NCBI GenBank assembly: GCA_009377745.1
Contig: WHTK01000005.1
Span: 62,001 to 126,000 of the forward strand
Direction: 5' to 3'
DNA: 64,000 nucleotides
Source: Dehalococcoidia bacterium
Lineage (GTDB): Bacteria > Chloroflexota > Dehalococcoidia > DSTF01 > WHTK01
The translations under genes were made by a program, and so were the position numbers. Of the stretch, positions 58,419 to 64,000 are shown in pieces (within the stretch, counting starts at the first letter, position 1; every line of letters begins with the position of its first letter). Under the pieces are notes generated by a model that searched no databases, was not told where the DNA came from, and worked only from the letters and a program-made list of their open reading frames with translations.

Positions 58419-59390
58419 ATGCAGCTATCCGTGATCATCCCGGTGCGGGACGACGCGCGTATCAGCCGCTGCGTCGCATCCGTTTGCGCCGCCGCAGCCA
58501 ATCTCGACAAGGGCAAGACCCAGGTCATCGTCGTCAATAACGGCTCCGGCCCGGAGCTGGCCCCCGTGCTCGCCGGCCTTCCGCCGTCCGTTGAAGTCCT
58601 GACCGAGCCGATTATCGGGCCCTTCGCTGCCCGTAACCGGGGCCTGGAGCGCGCCACCGGCGCCATCGTCTTATTCACCGACGCTGCCTGCATAGTTGCG
58701 CCAGACTGGCTTACGCAGGCGATCAATGGCTTCGCGGCAAACGATGCCACGGATATTCTCCAGGGCTATTCCGGCAGCATGGGGCGTTCATCCCTGGACC
58801 GCTTCATCCAGTCCCGCTACGACTCACGCTTCCGGGGCCAGGCGCCCGGCATGCCGGTGGAGTGCGACACCCGCAACCTCGCGGTGCGCCGCTCTGTCTT
58901 TGACCGGATGCGCTTCAACGACCGCTGGCGGCGCGTAGGCGACACCGAGTTTGGGCTGGTGGCGGAGCAGATGGGGCATCGTGTAGCCTTCTGGCCGGCT
59001 CTGCGGGTGGTGCGCGAGCACGATGCCGGCCTGTGTCTCTTCCTGGCCAAGCAGGTCAGCCATGGCTGGGGGGCGCAACGATTGGTGCGTCAGATGCCAG
59101 ACCTGCGCTGGCATAGTGGCCACCCGCGGGAGATCGCTGGTCTCGCGTCCACGCTTGCGAAAGCTCCCGGGAGCCGGCTTGCCCTCAGTGGTGGACTCTC
59201 CCTGATCCTGACGGCTGGCGGTCTACTCGCCGGGCGGCTCAGGGCTAGCCCAAATCGTCTCGATCTCGCGTCTGCGACCTTGCTCGACAAGCTGGCCGTC
59301 CTGCTGGGCCACTTTCTCTACGAGGCCGGCGCCGACGAGCCCTGGCCCGCCGATATCCTTGCACAGCGCCTGCACTGGAGCCGGGGCTAG
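58419..59390 (+). CDS. Glycosyltransferase, GT2 family
   Basis: A 323-residue GT-A enzyme. LSVIIPVRDDARISRCVASV is the start, VIVVNNGSGPELAPV the nucleotide site, LFTDAACIVAPDWL the DxD region, ECDTRNLAVRRSVFDRM and RRVGDTEFGLVAEQM the acceptor and base sites. C-terminal hydrophobic segment at about 258-275. The preceding gap and the gene's first 200 bases each contain AGCCGATWATCGGGC. The 3' end overlaps the convergent phosphodiesterase gene by four bases. Confidence 0.85.
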   Translation: MQLSVIIPVRDDARISRCVASVCAAAANLDKGKTQVIVVNNGSGPELAPVLAGLPPSVEVLTEPIIGPFAARNRGLERATGAIVLFTDAACIVAPDWLTQAINGFAANDATDILQGYSGSMGRSSLDRFIQSRYDSRFRGQAPGMPVECDTRNLAVRRSVFDRMRFNDRWRRVGDTEFGLVAEQMGHRVAFWPALRVVREHDAGLCLFLAKQVSHGWGAQRLVRQMPDLRWHSGHPREIAGLASTLAKAPGSRLALSGGLSLILTAGGLLAGRLRASPNRLDLASATLLDKLAVLLGHFLYEAGADEPWPADILAQRLHWSRG

Positions 59391-60859
59391 CTGACGAAGC
59401 TCCGGCCGCCGAAGTTGCGGTCGAAGGGCACGTCCAGCAGCTCCAGCACGCTGGGGGCAAAATCGCGGTTATCGACCGTAAGTCTTGTCGCGGATGCACT
59501 GCCAGCAGGGCGCAGATAGCAGAACCCACGGCCAACGTGGACGCCATTCCGCGCCTCACGCCGCCCCGAAGTGATCACGGTGCCGTCCGGCGCCCGCAGC
59601 TGAGGTGCGCCTTTGACCTCTGGGTTCGCCACCATCATGGCGTCCGGTAGCCGGTGGGACATTGGCCCCGGCTGCTCCTTCTCCACGCGCCAGAGCCGGG
59701 TGAAGACCTGCTGTCCGTCGTGGGTGGTGAACTGGCAGATGAACTCCTCCAGGGCGTCGAGCATGGCATCGGCTTCCTCCGGCTGGACCAGGCCCGAAGC
59801 CTCACGGCCGGCGAGATTCACTCGCACGGCCGGATGCGTCTCGTGCACAACTGTGAATAGCCGGTCTCTCTCGAAATCAAAATCTGCCGACCCGATCGTG
59901 TTCTGGCGCGCTGCCCGGAAGCTGTGCGGCAGCAGCCGCCAGATCGCCCGGTGGAGCCAGTCCGGCATCAGCTCGCGGATGCGGCGCACCAGGTCAGGAC
60001 GCGCGTACCAGTCTTGAGGCGCGCGACCCTCGAACAGCGCCAGAAGCTGCGGTCCGAAGGGTTCGTACTCCCGCTGCTCGATCATGCCGTGCAGCGCCAG
60101 CAGCATTACGTGGCAGTCCCGCCCTGCCGCCTGGAGTATCCGTGGCCAGGCCGCATCGAGCTCCCCCAAAATGGCCGCCATCGCGTCAACATTGGTCATG
60201 GAGGGCGTGATGTCCTCCGGCGCCGTCAGATAGTGGCCGCTCATGTGAATCTCGCTCAGGGTGCTGACCAACAAGTTCCAGTCCTGTCGGGACGCCAGCC
60301 CTTCCAGAAGCTTGCCGCGCATCTGGATGCCACGGCGCATGCTCTTCACCATCGCCAGCTTGTCGCGTGGTGTTTGCGGCTCCACGGTGTCGAAGCTGAG
60401 GGGGTGCCTCCCGTAAGTCTTATCGATCCAGCCGCGGAAGCTATCCGGGTATGAGATCGGTATGACTTCGTCGTGCAGGCCCCAGGAGATGCAGGTCCGG
60501 AAGCCGGGCGCCTGCACCGGCGGTACGTAGGGCATGTCAATGATCGTCGCGGTCTGGCCGGCCGGGATCAGCGCCTGCCAGAACGGGCTCATCGTGTCGC
60601 TGATCGCCTTGTTGCGCAGGTGCCGCATCTCCTCGGCGTACCACTGGGTCCAGAAGTAGAGGCCATGCTCGCCGGGGCTGAGACCGCTTGCGAAGGTCGG
60701 CCAGATGCCGCCCGTGATCACGTCGCCGTCCGACGTTACGTCCAGCGATTGTGACTCACTGCAGAAGCGCGCCAGGTTAGGCAGCCGGTTTTCGGCCAGG
60801 AGTTCTCGGAACAGCGTCGATTCAAGGGCGTCCAGCGCTACGATCAGTACCTTCGGCAT
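59387..60859 (-). CDS. Type I phosphodiesterase/nucleotide pyrophosphatase-like protein (alkaline phosphatase superfamily)
   Basis: A 490-residue protein. KVLIVALDALESTLFRELL is the metal-binding start, GGIWPTFASGLSPGEHGLYF contains the nucleophile Thr/Ser site typical of phosphodiesterase/sulfatase-type members, and NRDFAPSVLELLDVPFDR is the C-terminal metal loop. Domain swaps around 210-300 (SEIHMSGHYL) match unknown-function relatives from glycan clusters. ATG 60859 with AAGGA upstream is preferred over a TTG one codon earlier. It may trim or release glycan-phosphate intermediates; the substrate is inferred from position only. Confidence 0.82.
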   Translation of the reverse strand: MPKVLIVALDALESTLFRELLAENRLPNLARFCSESQSLDVTSDGDVITGGIWPTFASGLSPGEHGLYFWTQWYAEEMRHLRNKAISDTMSPFWQALIPAGQTATIIDMPYVPPVQAPGFRTCISWGLHDEVIPISYPDSFRGWIDKTYGRHPLSFDTVEPQTPRDKLAMVKSMRRGIQMRGKLLEGLASRQDWNLLVSTLSEIHMSGHYLTAPEDITPSMTNVDAMAAILGELDAAWPRILQAAGRDCHVMLLALHGMIEQREYEPFGPQLLALFEGRAPQDWYARPDLVRRIRELMPDWLHRAIWRLLPHSFRAARQNTIGSADFDFERDRLFTVVHETHPAVRVNLAGREASGLVQPEEADAMLDALEEFICQFTTHDGQQVFTRLWRVEKEQPGPMSHRLPDAMMVANPEVKGAPQLRAPDGTVITSGRREARNGVHVGRGFCYLRPAGSASATRLTVDNRDFAPSVLELLDVPFDRNFGGRSFVS

Positions 60860-61093
60860 CAAATTCCTTGGTTGCGCTGGGGAGGCGCTGCGGCATCCGT
60901 GGGCTGTTTCTTAAGCGAACGGTGCAAGAAATCAGCACTGCGGTCAAGCTATTTCCGGCTGATGCATGTACAATCACGGCGCGTCATGCGACGCTAGAAA
61001 CAGTGAGCCGCAGACGGCCTGTAGCCGCGCATCGGCCTCTTAGCCATGAACTACATCACCCACCGCGATACCCTCAGGATGGCGCCCTAGGCC

Positions 61094-63112
61094 GTGCGTT
61101 ACTCCTACTCCGGCTGGGACGGCACCCAGGAGATTAATCCGCTCGACCCTAGCGAGCTCCTGGACCTCCTGGCCGATGATCTGTTCCAGGACGGAGACCT
61201 GCGCAGCGCCCTCGAACGTCTGATGACGCGCGGCGCTCGCCGGCCTGATGGCGAGCGTCTTCAAGGCCTTCGCGACCTCCTGGAGCAGCTACGCTCCCGC
61301 CGGCGCGACCAGCTCACTCACTACAACCTCGACGCCTCCATGGACGATATCCGCGAGAAGCTAAAGGGCGTAGTCGAGCAGGAGCGTCAAGGCATCGAGA
61401 AGCGCGTCCAGGACGCCGGCCAGTCCGACGCACCCCAGGAGATACGTGATCTTCTAAAGCAGGTCGCCGACCGCAAGCGCCAGGCCCTCGATAACCTGCC
61501 ACCGGACATGGGCGGCATGTTCCAGCAGCTCCTCGACTACGAGTTCATGGACGAGACGGCGCGCTCCAACTTCGATGAGCTGGTCAATGACCTGCGCCAG
61601 AAGATGCTCGGCAACTACTTCGAGGGCATGAAGCAGGGCATCCAGAACCTGACGCCGGAAGACCTGGCGCCCGTCCGCGAGATGATCAAGGAGCTGAACA
61701 AGCTGCTCAGCAAGCACCTGAGTGGTCAGGACACGGACCGGGACTTCCGCGACTTCATGGACCGCTTCGGCCACATGTTCCCGCCCGAGATCGAGGACAT
61801 CGACGACCTGGTCGAATATATGCAGCGCCAGGCCGCCCAGATGGCTTCGCTGATGAAGAGCCTGTCCGATGACCAGCGCAGCGAGTTACAGCAGATGATG
61901 GAGCAGCTCCTGCGTGACGACAGGCTGGCCTGGGACCTGGCCCAGATGGCCGGCCTGATCGAGGCGATTACCGGCGAGCCACTGGGGCGCCAGTTTCCCT
62001 TCGCCGGCGATACGCCCCTGGGACTGGACGAGGCGATGGACCTCTTCGGCCGTTTGGGCGACTTCGACGAGCTCGAGCGCCAGTTCCAGGAAGCGATGCG
62101 CGAGCTGGACGCCGGCCACATCGACCCAGACCTCGCGGAGCGCCTGCTTGGCCCCGAGGCGGCGGCCATGCTGGAGGAGGTGCGGCGTCTAACACGCACC
62201 CTCGAAGAGGCAGGGCTGATCCGTCAGGGTGGCCGCAACTTGGAGCTAACACCGAAGGCAATCCGGCTACTCGGCGAGCGCGCTCTCAAAGAAATCTTCG
62301 ACGAGCTACGCAGCGACCGCACCGGCCAGCACGACACCCGCCTCCGCGGTCAGGGCAGCGAGCAGCTGATGGAGACCAAGCAATGGGAGTTCGGCGACCC
62401 GTTTCTCATGGATATCGGCAAGACGGTATCGAACGCGATCTTCCGCTCCGGCCCCGGCACACCCGTCAAGATCGACGTCAAGGACATCGAAGTCTACCGC
62501 ACCGAGTCCCTGGTCAGCGCCTCGACGGTCATCGTCCTCGACATGAGCATGTCGATGATCCGCTCCGGGGCCTTCGCCGAGGCCAAGCGCGTCGCGCTGG
62601 CTCTCGATACTCTGATGCGCAGCCGCTTCCCGCGCGACTACCTGGAGCTGGTCGTCTTTTCTTACTTCGCCGTCGAGCTCAAAGCCGGTCGCCTGCTGCA
62701 ATCGGACTGGTCGATGAACCCGCGCGGCACTAACATCCAGGAGGCGCTGCACCGCGCCCGCAACCTGCTCAACAAGCGCCGCTCTTCCTCTAATCGCCAG
62801 ATCATCCTGATCACGGACGGCCAGCCGACGATGTACACCGCCAGCGATGGCCAGGTCGTGCGTGGCTGGTCACCCTACGAGTGGCCGCGCTACTCGCCGG
62901 AGGCTATGGAAGAGACCCTAAAGGAAGTCAAGCGCTGCACCCTGGACGGCATCACCATGAACACGTTCCTCATGGCAGGCGACCCGGAGCTTGTGGCCTT
63001 CGCCAAGCTGATGACCGAGATCAACAAAGGCCGCGTTTTCCTGACCACGCCCGGCCGCCTCGGGCGCTATATCTTCTTCGACTACCTCAAGGGCAAATCG
63101 AAAGTCCTCTAA
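61094..63112 (+). CDS. VWA-domain protein, CoxE/YehP-like
   Basis: A 672-residue cytosolic protein. The first 450 residues are long, Gln/Asp/Leu-rich helices (SDDQRSELQQMMEQLLRDDR). The VWA domain has its MIDAS in VIVLDMSMSMIRSGAF (Asp-x-Ser-x-Ser, near residue 483), RGTNIQEALHRARNLL with the Thr, and IILITDGQPTMY. Such proteins are usually paired with a MoxR AAA+ ATPase and act as chaperone-like insertases for metal or cofactor enzymes; no MoxR gene is in the window. GTG start. Separated from the preceding divergent gene by a 234-base gap with a TACAAT box near 60969. Confidence 0.85.
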   Translation: MRYSYSGWDGTQEINPLDPSELLDLLADDLFQDGDLRSALERLMTRGARRPDGERLQGLRDLLEQLRSRRRDQLTHYNLDASMDDIREKLKGVVEQERQGIEKRVQDAGQSDAPQEIRDLLKQVADRKRQALDNLPPDMGGMFQQLLDYEFMDETARSNFDELVNDLRQKMLGNYFEGMKQGIQNLTPEDLAPVREMIKELNKLLSKHLSGQDTDRDFRDFMDRFGHMFPPEIEDIDDLVEYMQRQAAQMASLMKSLSDDQRSELQQMMEQLLRDDRLAWDLAQMAGLIEAITGEPLGRQFPFAGDTPLGLDEAMDLFGRLGDFDELERQFQEAMRELDAGHIDPDLAERLLGPEAAAMLEEVRRLTRTLEEAGLIRQGGRNLELTPKAIRLLGERALKEIFDELRSDRTGQHDTRLRGQGSEQLMETKQWEFGDPFLMDIGKTVSNAIFRSGPGTPVKIDVKDIEVYRTESLVSASTVIVLDMSMSMIRSGAFAEAKRVALALDTLMRSRFPRDYLELVVFSYFAVELKAGRLLQSDWSMNPRGTNIQEALHRARNLLNKRRSSSNRQIILITDGQPTMYTASDGQVVRGWSPYEWPRYSPEAMEETLKEVKRCTLDGITMNTFLMAGDPELVAFAKLMTEINKGRVFLTTPGRLGRYIFFDYLKGKSKVL

Positions 63113-63135
63113 CAGCAGCGAATCGAATAGACGCG

Positions 63136-63360
63136 CTATAGCCCGCCCGCGAAGGTGTCACAGGCGTTGAGGTCGCCGCTCTCGTAGCCGGTGTGGAACC
63201 AGCGCTGCCGCTGCTCCGCCGAGCCCTGGGGATCCAGCGCTCGGGGTCGACGCGGCCGGTAGCGGCCTTCTGGATGCGGCTGCCGCCGCGCTGAGGCTGT
63301 CGGCGATGTCGGCGTCCGTGAGCCGGTTCAGGCACCGGCTGAACCCATGGCACCAGGGCG
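63136..63360 (-). pseudogene. Decayed C-terminal remnant of a YpfJ-type neutral zinc metallopeptidase
   Basis: On the minus strand the C-terminal motifs of the YpfJ family appear in three successive frames: CLNRLTDADIADSLSAA, then RIQKAATGRVDPERW, then QGSAEQRQRWFHTGYESGDL followed by NACDTFAGGL and a TAG at 63136-63138. Family members end ...DDRLQ...GRVVP...GTSEQR..WF.RGF.SGD...CDTF. At least two frameshifts separate the pieces, and no N-terminal zinc-binding half can be found, so this is a gene remnant. Confidence 0.8.
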
Positions 63361-63735
63361 CTCTCTCGCACCCGGCCTCTGCCTTCCGCCAGACAACACC
63401 GCGTCCAGGTGCTCCGAGGCGATCTCGACCGGGGTGAACCGGATTAGCAAATCCATAGCGATTGAGAAGACGGCAGCATCGTCCATGCGCCCCACGAACG
63501 GCACGAAGTCCGGCAGCAGGTCGATTGGCGACGCAATATACAGCGCCGGCAGCAGGATGACACCGCGGAGCAGTAACGGCACCCGGTTGTCCTGGACAAG
63601 CCGCCAAACCAGCTGCGCCTTGCGAGACCAGGAGAGCCGATCAACGCCCAACAGAACGCCGGCAGAAGCGGCCGGCCGCCACCGGCTGAAACCCCACAAG
63701 ATAACCAGGGCCAGCAGACGCAGGATGATTGCCAT
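63328..63735 (-). CDS. YkvA-like (DUF1232) membrane protein
   Basis: A 135-residue protein from ATG 63735. MAIILRLLALVILWGFSRWR is the first hydrophobic helix, then VPLLLRGVILLPALYIASPI with DLLPDFVPFVGRMDDAAVF, the diagnostic YkvA/DUF1232 segment in which Pro-Asp-Asp/Leu-Leu-Pro-Asp bends the helix. The last 20 residues (GARERPGAMGSAGA) run into the decayed protease remnant, so the natural end may have been shortened. Role unknown. Confidence 0.78.
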   Translation of the reverse strand: MAIILRLLALVILWGFSRWRPAASAGVLLGVDRLSWSRKAQLVWRLVQDNRVPLLLRGVILLPALYIASPIDLLPDFVPFVGRMDDAAVFSIAMDLLIRFTPVEIASEHLDAVLSGGRQRPGARERPGAMGSAGA

Positions 63736-63900
63736 GCCCCCAGTATCCGGCCTTTTCGTTACGGCCTCAATACAAGGGATGCCGGATCGTTTCAAGGCCG
63801 ACACACGCGAGCGAACGCAATGACGTGAACGTAAGGGTTCTGGTAAGCTACTCTTCACTGCGAGCAGCCGTGGAAGCTTGCAGAGTCAGACGAGGGATCC

Positions 63901-64000
63901 TTGAACGAACCTCCCCAACAGCCCGCGGAACACGATCCGCTAGCAGCCCTGCGTCAGTGGCCGTTTATCCTCTATAGCCTCAACCGCGTCGGCGCCACGA
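63901..64000 (+). CDS. Start of a gene cut by the window end
   Basis: TTG 63901 with GAGGGATCC upstream opens an uninterrupted frame (MNEPPQQPAEHDPLAALRQW and PFILYSLNRVGAT) to the end of the window. 33 codons are visible. The hydrophobic LRQWPFILYSL could be the start of a membrane protein, but no family can be named from this length. Confidence 0.4.
   Translation, partial: MNEPPQQPAEHDPLAALRQWPFILYSLNRVGAT

Noticed and set aside
63158..63607. Open frame of 149 residues on the minus strand
   Set aside because: It combines part of the YkvA gene in the wrong frame with one piece of the protease remnant.

Overview
This is a GC-rich (roughly 60-65%), gene-dense bacterial chromosome segment with short intergenic gaps, many ATGA-type overlaps and frequent GTG/TTG starts. 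F420 genes (npdG-like, cofE), a Rieske/cytochrome b/cytochrome c electron-transfer set, repeat-rich secreted proteins and the mix of families suggest an uncultivated Chloroflexota (Dehalococcoidia-like) lineage. That placement is an inference from gene content; no rRNA is present to settle it.

Layout. 1-2.8 kb: end of a cytochrome bc-type operon (cytochrome b tail, Rieske protein, and a cytochrome c fused to a cupredoxin). 2.9-4.5 kb: a secreted repeat protein. 4.6-17.3 kb: a long colinear surface-glycan cluster with a frameshifted kinase, glycosyltransferases, a methyltransferase, an initiating phosphoglycosyl transferase, a FlaA1/PglF-like nucleotide-sugar enzyme with an altered active site, and an apparently complete WbpA/B/E/D plus 2-epimerase set for a diacetamido-uronic acid sugar. 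17.3-22.5 kb: small zinc-ribbon and unknown proteins, tRNA-Ser(GGA), mnmA, rsfS, small membrane proteins and a Rieske oxygenase. 22.6-29.6 kb: thiL-tsaE-tsaB, VOC and ABM-fold small enzymes, ndk, a second APH-type kinase, and an RF-1-like/Kelch/methyltransferase operon.

29.7-38.1 kb: a thiamine region. A strong promoter and a TPP riboswitch lead into thiD, a HEPN protein, a 90-residue partner, thiG, a tenI/thiE-like gene, thiS and thiO. A second thiE and an NMT1-type ABC transporter face the other way. 38.1-46 kb: F420 genes, a PAP2 protein, a PimA-like glycosyltransferase, a zincin, small membrane proteins and glycerate kinase. 46.5-49.1 kb: a secreted RTX-repeat protein split by one extra base. 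50-60.9 kb: a second glycan cluster (O-antigen ligase, CslA-like GT2, HTH-nucleotidyltransferase, B12 radical SAM, phosphodiesterase). 61-64 kb: a VWA protein, a decayed YpfJ-type protease tail, a YkvA-like protein and the start of another gene.

The most interesting observations are: the HEPN gene pair embedded by overlapping codons in a riboswitch-controlled thiamine operon; a family of degenerate octamer (consensus NNTGCCCG) and heptamer tandem arrays at seven to eight loci, two of them inside essential-type genes; two genes (thiS and a zincin) with no ATG, GTG or TTG that sit in frame behind a TAG; and a cytochrome c whose haem domain is interrupted by a beta module that recurs later in the chain.
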